Shown one piece after another: positions 8,951 through 18,394 of a DNA stretch of 64,000 bases. How positions within the stretch are numbered: position 1 is the first letter of the stretch; each line of letters starts with the position of its first letter. The position numbers and the translations under genes are program-made. The notes under the pieces are model-generated. The model did not search any database and had not been told where the DNA came from. It saw only the letters and a program-made list of their open reading frames with translations. Location: NCBI RefSeq assembly GCF_021922985.1, contig NZ_CP040788.1, forward strand, positions 2,108,001 to 2,172,000. Reading direction: 5' to 3'. This stretch comes from Clavibacter michiganensis subsp. tessellarius. GTDB lineage: Bacteria; Actinomycetota; Actinomycetes; Actinomycetales; Microbacteriaceae.

Positions 8951-9892
8951 ATGACGACGATGTCGACCTCGGCCGCCCGGCCGAAGGCGCCCGACGCGGC
9001 CCGCCCCAGCGGTCCCCCGATGCGACGCGACAAGCGACGCTGGACCGGTCTGGGCTTCGTGGCCCCGTTCCTCGTGGTCTTCCTCGTCGTGCTCATCGCG
9101 CCCGTCGGCTACTCGATCTACCTCAGCCTGTTCCAGGAGCGGATGATCGGCGGCAACTCGTTCGTCGGCATCGACAACTACGCGCGCGCCTTCCAGGACG
9201 CGAAGTTCTGGGAGGCCCTCGGCCGCGTCGCGCTGTTCCTCGTGGTGCAGGTGCCGATCATGCTGTTCGTCGCCCTCTTCGCGGCGCTCGCGCTCGACTC
9301 GGCCCGCCTCCACCTCACGGCGTTCTTCCGCATCTCGATCTTCCTGCCCTACGCCGTCCCCGCGGTCGTCGCCGCGCTCATGTGGGGCTTCATCTACGGC
9401 AACCGCTTCGGCCTCGTCGGCAACCTCGAGCAGGCCACCGGCTGGGACCTGCCCGACCTGCTCTCGCAGAGCTGGATCCTCGCGTCGATCGGCAACATCG
9501 TCACGTGGGAGTTCGTCGGCTACAACATGCTGCTGTTCTACGCGGCCCTCCGCGTCATCTCGCCCGACCTCTACGAGGCCGCCGAGCTCGACGGCGCCGG
9601 CCCCTTCCGCATCGTCACCGGCATCAAGCTGCCCGCCATCCGCGGCGCGCTCGTCATCGGCGTGATCTTCTCCATCATCGGCAGCTTCCAGCTCTTCAAC
9701 GAGCCGAACATCCTGCAGACGCTGGCGCCGAACGGGATCAGCTCGTTCTTCACGCCGAACATGTACGCCTACAACCTGTCCTTCGCGGGACAGGAGTTCA
9801 ACTACTCCGCCGCCATCGCGATCATCATGGGCGTCCTGACGATGGTGGTCGCCTACGTGGTGCAGCTCGTCGGCACCCGGAAGGACAGCTGA
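8951..9892 (+). CDS. Sugar ABC transporter permease (MalF/UgpA type)
   Basis: 313 residues with six predicted membrane helices. The EAA loop, EAAELDGAGPFRIVTGIKLP, lies near residues 210-230 and is where the ATPase docks. It is the first gene of a four-gene operon (two permeases, binding protein, GH35 enzyme) and pairs with the next permease. No ATPase gene is in the operon, so a shared MsiK-type ATPase encoded elsewhere probably powers it, as is common in actinobacteria. Confidence 0.9.
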   Translation: MTTMSTSAARPKAPDAARPSGPPMRRDKRRWTGLGFVAPFLVVFLVVLIAPVGYSIYLSLFQERMIGGNSFVGIDNYARAFQDAKFWEALGRVALFLVVQVPIMLFVALFAALALDSARLHLTAFFRISIFLPYAVPAVVAALMWGFIYGNRFGLVGNLEQATGWDLPDLLSQSWILASIGNIVTWEFVGYNMLLFYAALRVISPDLYEAAELDGAGPFRIVTGIKLPAIRGALVIGVIFSIIGSFQLFNEPNILQTLAPNGISSFFTPNMYAYNLSFAGQEFNYSAAIAIIMGVLTMVVAYVVQLVGTRKDS

Positions 9893-9894
9893 CC

Positions 9895-10845
9895 GTGTCG
9901 ACCCTCACCGGAACCCCCCTCGCCGCGCCCGACGCCGGCACGCCCGTCCGCGACGCCCCCGCGGAGCGCTCCCCCAAGCGCCGCAAGAGCGCCGGCGCCC
10001 CGCGCGAGCGCCGCAGCATCGTGCTCACCATCGTGATGTCGCTGCTGCTGATCTACTCCGTGCTCCCGCTCTTCTGGCTCCTGGTCAACTCGACCAAGAC
10101 GCAGGACGCGCTGTTCAGCTCGTTCGGCCTCTGGTTCTCGGGCGACTTCGCGCTGTGGGACAACATCCAGGGCGTGCTCACGTACGGCAACGGCGAGTTC
10201 GTCCGCTGGCTCGGCAACACGTTGATCTACGTGGTGGTCGGCGCGGGCGGCGCCACGCTGCTCGCCACCCTCGCGGGCTACGGCCTGGCGAAGTTCGACT
10301 TCCCGGGCAAGAAGATCGTGTTCGCGGTGGTGCTCGGCGCCGTCGCGATCCCGGGCACCGCCCTCGCGGTGCCGACCTTCCTGCTCTTCAGCCAGATGGG
10401 CCTCACGAACACCCCGTGGGCGATCATCCTCCCGTCGCTCATCAGCCCCTTCGGCCTGTACCTCATCTGGACCTACGCGGTCGACTCGGTGCCCACCGAG
10501 ATCCTCGAGGCGGCCCGCATGGACGGCTCGAGCGAGCTCCGCACCTTCTTCACGATCAGCCTGCGGCTCCTCAGCCCCGGCCTCATCACGGTGCTGCTGT
10601 TCTCGATCGTCGCGACCTGGAACAACTACTTCCTGCCCCTGATCATGCTGAGCGACTCCCGCTGGTACCCCCTCACGGTGGGCCTCAACCAGTGGAACGC
10701 GCAGTCCACCACCGTGGGCGGCCAGCCGATCTACAACCTCGTCATCACGGGCTCTTTCCTCGCGATCATCCCCATCGTGATCGCGTTCCTCTTCCTCCAG
10801 CGCTACTGGCAGTCCGGCCTCTCGGCCGGCGGCGTCAAGGCGTAG
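9895..10845 (+). CDS. Sugar ABC transporter permease (MalG/UgpE type)
   Basis: 316 residues from GTG 9895, only 2 bases after the preceding stop, so translation is probably coupled. A Lys/Arg-rich cytosolic N-terminus (about 1-40) precedes six membrane helices. The EAA loop, EILEAARMDGSSELRTFF, sits in the middle of the second half. It forms the heterodimeric channel with the upstream permease and should import an oligosaccharide, probably a galactoside given the GH35 gene downstream. Confidence 0.9.
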   Translation: MSTLTGTPLAAPDAGTPVRDAPAERSPKRRKSAGAPRERRSIVLTIVMSLLLIYSVLPLFWLLVNSTKTQDALFSSFGLWFSGDFALWDNIQGVLTYGNGEFVRWLGNTLIYVVVGAGGATLLATLAGYGLAKFDFPGKKIVFAVVLGAVAIPGTALAVPTFLLFSQMGLTNTPWAIILPSLISPFGLYLIWTYAVDSVPTEILEAARMDGSSELRTFFTISLRLLSPGLITVLLFSIVATWNNYFLPLIMLSDSRWYPLTVGLNQWNAQSTTVGGQPIYNLVITGSFLAIIPIVIAFLFLQRYWQSGLSAGGVKA

Positions 10846-10906
10846 CGCCCTCCGACAGCTCCACCGCACCTCCCCTCACCACCACGAAGAAGTGAAAGGC
10901 ACCACC

Positions 10907-12259
10907 ATGTCCATCTCGTTCCCCCGCAGGGCGAAGCGCGCCATCGCGCTCGGCCTCGGCATCGTCCTCGCGGGCTCGCTCGCGGCGTGCTCCTCCGGAT
11001 CCGGCGGCGCCAGCGCCGACTCCGCCTCGGCCGACGACCTCGCCAAGGCCCTCGACACGCAGTCCTCCATCACCGTCTGGGGCTGGGCCCCGGCCATCAA
11101 GCCGATCGCCGAGGCGTTCGAGAAGGAGCACCCGAAGGTCACGGTCGACGTGCAGAACGTCGGCACCGGCGCCGACCAGTACACGAAGCTCCAGAACGCC
11201 ATCAAGGCGGGCAAGGGCGCTCCCGACGTGGCGCAGATCGAGTACTTCGCGATCCCGCAGTTCGCGCTCGGCAAGTCCCTCGCCGACCTCTCGGGCTACG
11301 GCTACACGGACCTCAAGGACCAGTTCACGGCGTCGACCTGGAACGCGGTCACCGAGGGCGACGCCCTCTACGCGCTACCGCAGGACTCGGGCCCCATGGC
11401 GATGTTCTACCGCCAGGACGTCTTCGACAAGTACCAGATCGCCGTCCCCACCACGTGGGACGAGTACGTGGCCGCCGCGGAGAAGATGCACGCCGCCGAC
11501 CCGAACCAGTACATCACCAGCGACTCCGGCGACGCCGGCTTCACCACGAGCATGATCTGGCAGGCCGGCGGCAAGCCCTACAAGGTCGACGGCGACAAGG
11601 TCACCATCGACATGCAGGACGCGGGCGCCAAGAAGTACACGGCCATGTGGAACCAGCTCGTCGCCAACGGCTCGCTCGCCCAGACCCCCGGCTGGACCGA
11701 CGAGTGGTTCCGCGGACTCGGCGACGGATCCATCGCCACGCTGATCACCGGCGCCTGGATGCCCGGCAACCTCGAGGCGCAGGCCACCGCGGGCTCCGGC
11801 CAGTGGCGCGTCGCCCCGATGCCGCAGTACACCGCGGGCGACACCGCGACCGCGGAGAGCGGCGGATCCTCCATCGCCGTCATGCAGCAGTCGGCCAACA
11901 AGCTCGTCGCGGCGGAGTTCGCGAAGTTCACCACCGCGAACGAGGAGGGTCGCAAGATCTCCTTCGACGCCGGCGGATTCCCCTCCACCACGGCGGACCT
12001 GAACAGCCCCGAGTTCCTGTCCGAGGCGCCCGAGTACTTCGGCGGCCAGAAGATCAACGAGGTGCTCAGCGCGGCCTCGAAGGAGGTCGTCCCGGACTGG
12101 CAGTACCTGCCCTTCCAGGTCTACGCGAACAGCATCTTCAGCGACTCGGCCTCGTCGGCGTACTCCGCCGGCACCTCGCTCGACCCCGTCCTCGAGGCGT
12201 GGGGCAAGGCGGCTGCCGAGTACGGCCAGCAGCAGGGCTTCTCCGTCGACGTGAAGTAG
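10907..12259 (+). CDS. Sugar ABC transporter substrate-binding lipoprotein
   Basis: About 450 residues. The signal peptide ends in the lipobox LAAC, so the mature protein should be lipid-anchored outside the membrane. The body is a family 1 extracellular solute-binding fold (ITVWGWAPAIKPIAEAFEKEH at the start of lobe 1 is characteristic; the motif is given here only as a pointer). GAAAGG at 10894-10899 (read GAAAGG in the sequence) favours the ATG at 10907 over a GTG at 10892. It captures the sugar for the two permeases upstream. Confidence 0.9.
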   Translation: MSISFPRRAKRAIALGLGIVLAGSLAACSSGSGGASADSASADDLAKALDTQSSITVWGWAPAIKPIAEAFEKEHPKVTVDVQNVGTGADQYTKLQNAIKAGKGAPDVAQIEYFAIPQFALGKSLADLSGYGYTDLKDQFTASTWNAVTEGDALYALPQDSGPMAMFYRQDVFDKYQIAVPTTWDEYVAAAEKMHAADPNQYITSDSGDAGFTTSMIWQAGGKPYKVDGDKVTIDMQDAGAKKYTAMWNQLVANGSLAQTPGWTDEWFRGLGDGSIATLITGAWMPGNLEAQATAGSGQWRVAPMPQYTAGDTATAESGGSSIAVMQQSANKLVAAEFAKFTTANEEGRKISFDAGGFPSTTADLNSPEFLSEAPEYFGGQKINEVLSAASKEVVPDWQYLPFQVYANSIFSDSASSAYSAGTSLDPVLEAWGKAAAEYGQQQGFSVDVK

Positions 12260-12283
12260 CGACCCGCACGACCTGCACGACCC

Positions 12284-12317
12284 GAGGGGAGGTGCGACGC
12301 GAGTCGCGCCTCCCCTC
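12284..12317 (+). terminator. Strong hairpin between binding protein and GH35 gene
   Basis: Two 15-base arms (12284-12298 and 12303-12317) pair with one G-T wobble around the 4-base loop GCGA. There is no T-run. It probably attenuates transcription or protects the 3' end, so that the binding protein is made in excess over the enzyme. Confidence 0.6.
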
Positions 12318-12348
12318 TCCCATGCCCCGCCTCACCCAAGGACACGAC

Positions 12349-14151
12349 ATGCCCGGCCTCCCCGCCACCAGCGCCCGCTTCCGCATCGGCGCCGACGACT
12401 TCGAGCTCGACGGCCGCCCCCACCGCGTCATCGCGGGCGCGCTCCACTACTTCCGCGTGCACCCCGACCACTGGGCCGACCGGATCCGCAAGGCGCGCCT
12501 CATGGGCCTCGACACCATCGAGACGTACGTCGCCTGGAACGCGCACTCCCCCGAGCGCGGCGCCTTCGACACGAGCGCCGGGCTCGACCTCGGCCGGTTC
12601 CTCGACCTGGTGCACGCGGAGGGCATGCACGCGATCGTGCGCCCGGGGCCCTACATCTGCGCGGAGTGGGACGGCGGCGGGCTCCCCGGCTGGCTGTTCG
12701 AGGATCCCGCGGTGGGCGTCCGCCGCAGCGAGCCCCTCTACCTCGCGGCCGTCGACGAGTTCCTCCGCCGCGTGTACGAGATCGTCGCGCCGCGGCAGAT
12801 CGACCACGGCGGGCCCGTGGTCCTGGTGCAGATCGAGAACGAGTACGGCGCGTACGGCGACGACGCCGAGTACCTCCGCCACCTCGTCGACCTCACGCGG
12901 GAGTCGGGCATCATCGTGCCGCTGACGACCGTCGACCAGCCGACCGATGAGATGCTCGCGCGCGGCAGCCTCGACGAGCTGCACCGCACCGGGTCCTTCG
13001 GCTCGCGCGCCACCGAGCGCCTCGCGACCCTGCGCCGCCACCAGCCGACCGGGCCGCTCATGTGCAGCGAGTTCTGGGACGGCTGGTTCGACCACTGGGG
13101 CGAGCACCACCACACGACCTCGGCCGCGGACGCCGCCGCCGAGCTGGACGCGCTCCTCGCCGCGGGCGCGTCGGTGAACATCTACATGTTCCACGGCGGC
13201 ACGAACTTCGGCTTCACGAACGGCGCCAATCACAAGGGCACGTACCAGTCGCACGTCACCTCGTACGACTACGACGCCCCGCTGGACGAGACCGGATCCC
13301 CGACGGCCAAGTTCTTCGCGTTCCGCGACGTGATCGCCCGCTACCGGTCGGTGCCCGACGAGGTGCCCGCGCAGCGCGGCGACGCACCCGCCTTCGCGAC
13401 GGCGTTCGACGCGGTCGTGCCGCTCGAGGACCTCGTGACGGATCCCGCCGCCTGGCGCGCGACGCCCGCCGTGCCCTCGATGGACGCGCTGGGCGTCTTC
13501 CGCGGCTTCGCGCTGCACCGGGTGGCGCTGCCCGCGTCCGAGCGGACGCGCGTGCTCGCGTTCGGCGAGGTGCGCGACCGGGCCGTCGTGTCGGTCGACG
13601 GCGTGCGGATCGGCGTGATCCAGCGCGACCAGCACGAGACGGCGATCGCGGTGCCGCCCGGCCGGATCCTCGAGGTGCTCGTGGAGGACCAGGGGCGCGT
13701 GAACTACGGCGTGCGGATCGGCGAGGCGAAGGGCCTCATCGGTCCGGCGACGCTCGACGGCGAGGAGCTCACGGGTTGGGAGAGCCAGCCGCTCGACCTC
13801 GGCGCGATGGCCGCGGCGGTGGCCTCGGCGTCCGCCATCGCGGCCGCGCCCGGGGAGCCGGATGCGCCGGTCCGCTTCCTCGACGGGCCCGTGCTCGCGC
13901 ACGCGTCGTTCGAGATGGCGGAGCCCGCCGACCTGTTCCTCGACACGCGCTCGTGGGGCAAGGGCGTCGCCTTCGTCAACGGCTTCGCGCTCGGCCGCTA
14001 CTGGACCCGCGGGCCCCAGCACACGCTCTACGTTCCCGGCGCGCAGCTCCGCGCGGGCCGGAACGACCTCGTCGTCTTCGAGACGGGCGCGGCGGCGGAT
14101 CCCGTCGTGGCGTTCCTGGCGCAGCCGGAGCTGGGGCACCTGGAGTCGTAG
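12349..14151 (+). CDS. Glycoside hydrolase family 35 beta-galactosidase
   Basis: 600 residues with no signal peptide, so it is cytosolic and acts on imported sugar. The N-terminal TIM barrel (about 1-330) holds QIENEYG with the acid/base Glu165 and MCSEFWDGWFDHWG with the nucleophile Glu241. Two beta-sandwich domains follow, ending in the FVNGFALGRYW jelly-roll motif typical of the family. GH35 enzymes remove terminal non-reducing beta-galactose. AAGGA ahead of ATG 12349 fixes the start. It is the last gene of the LacI-controlled operon and gives the best clue to its substrate. Confidence 0.9.
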   Translation: MPGLPATSARFRIGADDFELDGRPHRVIAGALHYFRVHPDHWADRIRKARLMGLDTIETYVAWNAHSPERGAFDTSAGLDLGRFLDLVHAEGMHAIVRPGPYICAEWDGGGLPGWLFEDPAVGVRRSEPLYLAAVDEFLRRVYEIVAPRQIDHGGPVVLVQIENEYGAYGDDAEYLRHLVDLTRESGIIVPLTTVDQPTDEMLARGSLDELHRTGSFGSRATERLATLRRHQPTGPLMCSEFWDGWFDHWGEHHHTTSAADAAAELDALLAAGASVNIYMFHGGTNFGFTNGANHKGTYQSHVTSYDYDAPLDETGSPTAKFFAFRDVIARYRSVPDEVPAQRGDAPAFATAFDAVVPLEDLVTDPAAWRATPAVPSMDALGVFRGFALHRVALPASERTRVLAFGEVRDRAVVSVDGVRIGVIQRDQHETAIAVPPGRILEVLVEDQGRVNYGVRIGEAKGLIGPATLDGEELTGWESQPLDLGAMAAAVASASAIAAAPGEPDAPVRFLDGPVLAHASFEMAEPADLFLDTRSWGKGVAFVNGFALGRYWTRGPQHTLYVPGAQLRAGRNDLVVFETGAAADPVVAFLAQPELGHLES

Positions 14152-14194
14152 CGTCGGCGCGGTCGGCGCCACCGCCATCGTCACCTCGATGGGG

Positions 14195-15235
14195 TCACGC
14201 CGAGCCGTCGTCCTCCGCCCATCCGAGTGCCGCGATGATCTGCTCGGCCGCGGGCAGCGCATGCTGCTCGGCCGCCGGCAGGCTCTCGTACGTGTAGGTC
14301 GACACGGCCATCGGCGCCGACGCCTGCCCGAGCGCGTACCGGACCGTGCGCTGGTTGCGGCTGCCGCAGATCAGGATGCCGACAGTGGGACGGTGGAACT
14401 CACGGCGCATCTCGTCGTCGACCACGGCGACGTAGAAGCCGAGCTGCCCGGCGAAGGCCGGTTCGAACTTCCCGGTCTTGAGCTCGATGACGACGTAACG
14501 GAGCTGCTCGGTGTGGAAGAACAGGAGGTCGACGTAGAAGTCGTCGCCATCGACATCGAAGTGCACCTGGCGGCCGACGAACGCGAAACCGGCGCCGAGC
14601 TCGCGGAGGGTGTCGACGATCCGGTCCATGAGCGCCTGCTCGAGCTCGCGCTCGGAGACCGCGTCGGTGAGGTCGAGGAAGTCGAAGACGTACGGGTCCT
14701 TGCCGAGTTCCCGGGCCAGGTCGGAGTCGGCAGGGGCGAGCTGGCCGACGAAGTTCGTCGGCGGGGCGCCGATCCGCTCGAGGGTCCGGTTCATGATCTG
14801 GTTCGTGAGCACGTTGCGCGACCAGCCGTGCTCGGCGGCGCGCGCGGCATACCAGTCGCGTGCTGCCCGGTCGTCGAGCTTGCCGAGGAGGACGGTGATG
14901 TGCCCCCACGGAAGGCGTCCAACAGCTTGTTGGACTACTTCGGCACGGTCGGGCCACGCCCCGGCGAAGGCTCGCATGTGGAAGAGGTTCGAGCGGGAGA
15001 AGCCCTTCATCGCGGGGAACTCGGCGCGAAGGTCATCGGCGAGGCGCGCGACGACGGCACCACCCCAGCCCTCGTCTGCCTGGCGCTCCAGGATGACGTG
15101 GCCGATGGACCAGTACAGCTCGACCAGCTGCGTGTTCACGCGACGCTGGGCGGTGAGCTGGGCTGTCCGGACAGGCTGCTTCAGCGCCGTGAGGACGCTC
15201 GCGTAGTCGGTGGGCAGCGGCAGCACGTCGGTCAC
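14195..15235 (-). CDS. DUF1016 / PDDEXK nuclease-domain protein (YhcG-like)
   Basis: 346 residues. The N-terminal DUF1016 helical domain (about 15-170, QLVELYWSIGHVILERQ and AFPAMKGFSRSNL-like blocks) is followed by a PDDEXK nuclease domain (about 190-320). There YVDLLFFH and FVVIELKTGKF-like sequence (seen as YVVIELKTGKF) supply the Asp, Glu and Lys of the active site. The family is common on islands and near restriction or toxin systems, and its substrate is uncertain. The GTG start has no ribosome site but sits 6 bases after TACCCT, which suggests a leaderless mRNA. It stands alone between sugar-metabolism operons. Confidence 0.85.
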   Translation of the reverse strand: MTDVLPLPTDYASVLTALKQPVRTAQLTAQRRVNTQLVELYWSIGHVILERQADEGWGGAVVARLADDLRAEFPAMKGFSRSNLFHMRAFAGAWPDRAEVVQQAVGRLPWGHITVLLGKLDDRAARDWYAARAAEHGWSRNVLTNQIMNRTLERIGAPPTNFVGQLAPADSDLARELGKDPYVFDFLDLTDAVSERELEQALMDRIVDTLRELGAGFAFVGRQVHFDVDGDDFYVDLLFFHTEQLRYVVIELKTGKFEPAFAGQLGFYVAVVDDEMRREFHRPTVGILICGSRNQRTVRYALGQASAPMAVSTYTYESLPAAEQHALPAAEQIIAALGWAEDDGSA

Positions 15236-15241
15236 CGGGTG

Positions 15242-15247
15242 AGGGTA
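15242..15247 (-). promoter_or_regulatory. -10 box of a likely leaderless promoter
   Basis: TACCCT on the minus strand ends 6 bases before the GTG at 15235, which has no ribosome site. The same TAnnnT-N6-start arrangement occurs at several other genes in the window. Confidence 0.5.
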
Positions 15248-15383
15248 GCCGCGGCGGCCCGAGACGAGGGACAGACGCGACGCCCCGTGTGAGGAACAGG
15301 GGAAGTGGGTACGGGACGGGTGGCGCGCGAGCGCCCCCGCCCGCGCCGCACCGCGCGGGCCGCCGACCCGCACGAGGAGACCT

Positions 15384-16823
15384 GTGACCACGGACACCGC
15401 ACTCGACCTGGATGCCCTGATCGACCCCGAGGAGCCCGAGGCCGGACCCGGGACGCTGCGGATCACGGATCCGCGCGACGGCTCGCCCGTGGGCGACATC
15501 GACGCGTCGACCCCCGACGAGGTCGACGCCGCGGTGCGCCGCGCGGTCGCCGCATCCGCCGCGTGGGCCGGCATGCCGCCCGCCCAGCGCGGCCAGGCCG
15601 TGCGCCGCGCCGCCCACGCGCTGGCCGAGCACGCCGAGGAGCTGGCCGAGCTCAACGCGCGCGAGACCGGCAAGCCCCTGGGCGACGCGCAGGGCGGCGT
15701 CGGCGCGGGCGTCGACACGCTGCTGCAGTACTCCGAGCTCGGGCCGGTGCACCGCGGGAAGAGCCTGCTCGGCACGCTCCCGAACGTCGACTTCTCCGTG
15801 CCGCGGCCGCGCGGCGTCACGGTCGCGCTCACGCCGTGGAACGATCCGGTGGCGGTGGCCGCGGGCATCATCGGGGCGGCGCTCGTGATGGGCAACACCG
15901 TGGTCCACAAGCCGAGCGAGCGCTGCCCGCACACGGGCGAGCTGCTCGGGAAGGTCCTCGCCGACGCGCTGCCCGAGGGTGTCCTCGTCTCCGTGGTCGG
16001 CGGCGGCGACGTCGGCGACCGGCTCGTCGCGCACGAGGACACGCGCGTGGTCGCGCACGTCGGATCCACCGCCGCGGGCGAGGCCATCGCCCGCCGCGCC
16101 GCCGGCACGCCCACGCACGTGATCCGCGAGAACGGCGGCAACGACCCGCTCCTCGTCGACGCGGGCGTGGACCCCGCGTGGGCCGCCGCGCAGGCCGCCC
16201 TCGGGTCCTTCGCCAACGCCGGCCAGATCTGCACCTCGGTCGAGCGGATCTACGTGCACCGCGACATCGCCGACCGCTTCACCGCCGCGCTCGTCGCGGA
16301 GGCCGAGCGCTGGAACTCCTCCGGCGACCTCGGGCCGCTGGTCGACGGGCGGATGCGCGACGCCGTGCACGAGCAGGTCGCGGAGGCGCTCACCGAGGGC
16401 GCCCGCGCGCTCGTCGGCGGGCACGTGCCGGACGGCCCCGGATCCCGTTACCCCGCCACCGTGCTCGTGGACTGCACCGACGACATGACCGTGATGACGG
16501 CGGAGACGTTCGGCCCGGTCGCGGCCGTCCGCGTGGTCGCGGACTTCGACGAGGCGCTCCAGCGCGCGTCCGACGACCGGTACGGGCTCGCCGCGAGCGT
16601 GCTGACCGCGTCGATGGAGCACGCGCAGCGCGCCGCGGCCGAGCTGCCCGTCGGCACGATCAAGGTCAACGGCGTCTTCGGCGGCGCGCCCGGCGGCGCC
16701 GCGCAGCCCCGCGGCCGCAGCGGATCCGGCTTCGGCTACGGCCCCGAGCTCCTCGACGAGATGAGCACCACGACGGTCGTGCACCTCGGGCTGCCGGTGC
16801 TCGACGCGGGCGACGCGCGATGA
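15384..16823 (+). CDS. NAD(P)-dependent aldehyde dehydrogenase
   Basis: 479 residues, full length for the ALDH superfamily. TPWNDPVAVAAG (about 152) and the VHKPSE cofactor loop are followed by general-base Glu249 in ENGGNDP and catalytic Cys283 in NAGQICTS. It oxidises an aldehyde to the acid; the substrate cannot be read from sequence. GTG 15384 follows GAGGAG at a good distance. It overlaps the HldE-like gene by 4 bases (ATGA), which suggests translational coupling and perhaps a role in the same sugar or surface-glycan pathway. Confidence 0.9.
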   Translation: MTTDTALDLDALIDPEEPEAGPGTLRITDPRDGSPVGDIDASTPDEVDAAVRRAVAASAAWAGMPPAQRGQAVRRAAHALAEHAEELAELNARETGKPLGDAQGGVGAGVDTLLQYSELGPVHRGKSLLGTLPNVDFSVPRPRGVTVALTPWNDPVAVAAGIIGAALVMGNTVVHKPSERCPHTGELLGKVLADALPEGVLVSVVGGGDVGDRLVAHEDTRVVAHVGSTAAGEAIARRAAGTPTHVIRENGGNDPLLVDAGVDPAWAAAQAALGSFANAGQICTSVERIYVHRDIADRFTAALVAEAERWNSSGDLGPLVDGRMRDAVHEQVAEALTEGARALVGGHVPDGPGSRYPATVLVDCTDDMTVMTAETFGPVAAVRVVADFDEALQRASDDRYGLAASVLTASMEHAQRAAAELPVGTIKVNGVFGGAPGGAAQPRGRSGSGFGYGPELLDEMSTTTVVHLGLPVLDAGDAR

Positions 16824-18394
16824 CCAGCGAGCTGCGCGGGATCATCGGCCTCCTCGCGGAGCGCCGGCCGACCGTCACGGTCATCGGCGACGTGATCCTC
16901 GACGAGTGGTGGCGCGGCCACAGCGACCGGATGACCCGCGAGGCGCCGGCGCCCGTCGTGGACGTGACCGAGCGGATCCAGTCGCTCGGCGGCGCCGCGA
17001 ACACCGCCGTCAACCTCGCGAGCCTCGGCGGCACCGTGCGGATGGTCGGCCTCGTCGGCCAGGACGCCGCGGGCGACCGCGTGCGCGACCTGCTCGTCGC
17101 GGCCGGCGTCGACGTCACCGGCCTCGTCCACTCGCCGCGGCTACGCACCACCACCAAGACCCGCATCGTGGGCGACGACCAGGTGATCGTGCGGGTCGAC
17201 GACGTGCACCGCGGATCCGTGCACCGCGACGACGCGCGCGCCCTCGCCCGCGCCGCCCTCGAGGCCACGGCCGACGCGGACGCCGAGATCGTCTCCGACT
17301 ACGGCACCGGCACGCTGCACGGCGTGGTGCTCGAGTCGCTCGCCGCCCGGTCGAGCCGCCCCGGCCTCACGGTGGTCGACGCGCACGATCCCGCCATCTG
17401 GGCGCCGCTCCGCCCCGACCTCATCACGCCGAACGCGGGCGAGGCGAGCCGCCTCATCGACCGGCCGCTCGCGCGCGACGAGGACCGGGCCGCCGTCATC
17501 GCGGGGCTCGCCGACGCCGTGCTCGCCGCATCCGGATCCGCGACCGCCGTCGTCACGCTCGACCGCGACGGCACCGTGGTGCTCGGCGCGGGCGAGCCGT
17601 ACCGCACGCGCGCGCACCCGGTGCCGGAGAAGCAGGCGTCCGGCGCGGGCGACACGTTCGTCGCCGCCCTCACGCTCGCGCGCGCCGTGGGCCTGCCGCT
17701 CGCCGTGAGCGCCGACTTCGCGCAGGCCGCGGCCGACGTCGTCGTGCGCCTCCCCGGCACCTCCGTCTGCTCCGCCGCGACCCTCGCCGACCACCTCGGC
17801 GAGACGCGCTCGCGCACCGTCAGCCAGGGCGAGCTCGTCGACCTCGTGGCCGCCGAGCGCGCCGCGGGCCGCCGCATCGTCTTCACCAACGGCTGCTTCG
17901 ACGTGCTGCACCGCGGCCACACGACCTACCTCCGCCAGGCCAAGCGCCTCGGCGACGTGCTCGTGGTCGCGCTCAACAGCGACGACTCCGTGCGGCGGCT
18001 GAAGGGATCCGACCGGCCGGTGAATACGGCCGAGGACCGCGCGGGCGTGCTCGCCGAGCTGTCGTGCGTCGACGTGATCACCGTGTTCGACACCGACACC
18101 CCGATCCCGCTGCTCGAGGCGGTGCAGCCCGACGTGTACGCGAAGGGCGGCGACTACACGCCGGAGATGCTCGACGAGACCGCGGTCGTGCGCGGATACG
18201 GCGGCGAGGTGTCGATCCTCGGCTACGTGCCGTCGCAGTCGACGAGCTCGATGGTGGACCGGATCCGCGCGTCGGCGCCCGACCCCGGATTCACGCGGCC
18301 CGCGGGCACGGCGACGTCGGCATCCGCGGCCGCGCCGGCTCCCGACCCCACGGCCCCCGAGACGGAACCGGAGCCCGCTCCGGGCGGCCCCTGA
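16820..18394 (+). CDS. hldE: Bifunctional heptose kinase / adenylyltransferase (HldE-like)
   Basis: 524 residues with two domains. The PfkB/ribokinase-type domain (about 1-330) has the substrate motif SLGGAANTAVNLASLGG and GAGDTF (275-280) with catalytic Asp278. The nucleotidyltransferase domain (about 350-485) has FTNGCFDVLHRGH (355-367), where the HxGH motif binds ATP. HldE makes ADP-glycero-manno-heptose, phosphorylating at C1 and then adding AMP. A Pro/Ala/Glu tail of about 35 residues is extra. The product could feed the GT9 gene at 6.6 kb. No gmhA, gmhB or hldD gene is in this window. Confidence 0.88.
   Translation: MTSELRGIIGLLAERRPTVTVIGDVILDEWWRGHSDRMTREAPAPVVDVTERIQSLGGAANTAVNLASLGGTVRMVGLVGQDAAGDRVRDLLVAAGVDVTGLVHSPRLRTTTKTRIVGDDQVIVRVDDVHRGSVHRDDARALARAALEATADADAEIVSDYGTGTLHGVVLESLAARSSRPGLTVVDAHDPAIWAPLRPDLITPNAGEASRLIDRPLARDEDRAAVIAGLADAVLAASGSATAVVTLDRDGTVVLGAGEPYRTRAHPVPEKQASGAGDTFVAALTLARAVGLPLAVSADFAQAAADVVVRLPGTSVCSAATLADHLGETRSRTVSQGELVDLVAAERAAGRRIVFTNGCFDVLHRGHTTYLRQAKRLGDVLVVALNSDDSVRRLKGSDRPVNTAEDRAGVLAELSCVDVITVFDTDTPIPLLEAVQPDVYAKGGDYTPEMLDETAVVRGYGGEVSILGYVPSQSTSSMVDRIRASAPDPGFTRPAGTATSASAAAPAPDPTAPETEPEPAPGGP

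Noticed and set aside
10987-12348. An N-terminal extension that would fuse the GH35 enzyme to a frame overlapping the binding protein
   Set aside because: The extension is in the wrong frame of a clear lipoprotein gene; AAGGA before ATG 12349 marks the real start.
12121-14262. 713-codon minus-strand frame opposite the GH35 gene
   Set aside because: No domain, no start signal; the GH35 motifs on the plus strand are decisive.
15236-16234. An N-terminal extension of the DUF1016 nuclease
   Set aside because: It is antisense to aldehyde dehydrogenase and lacks any domain; the family length fits the start at 15235.
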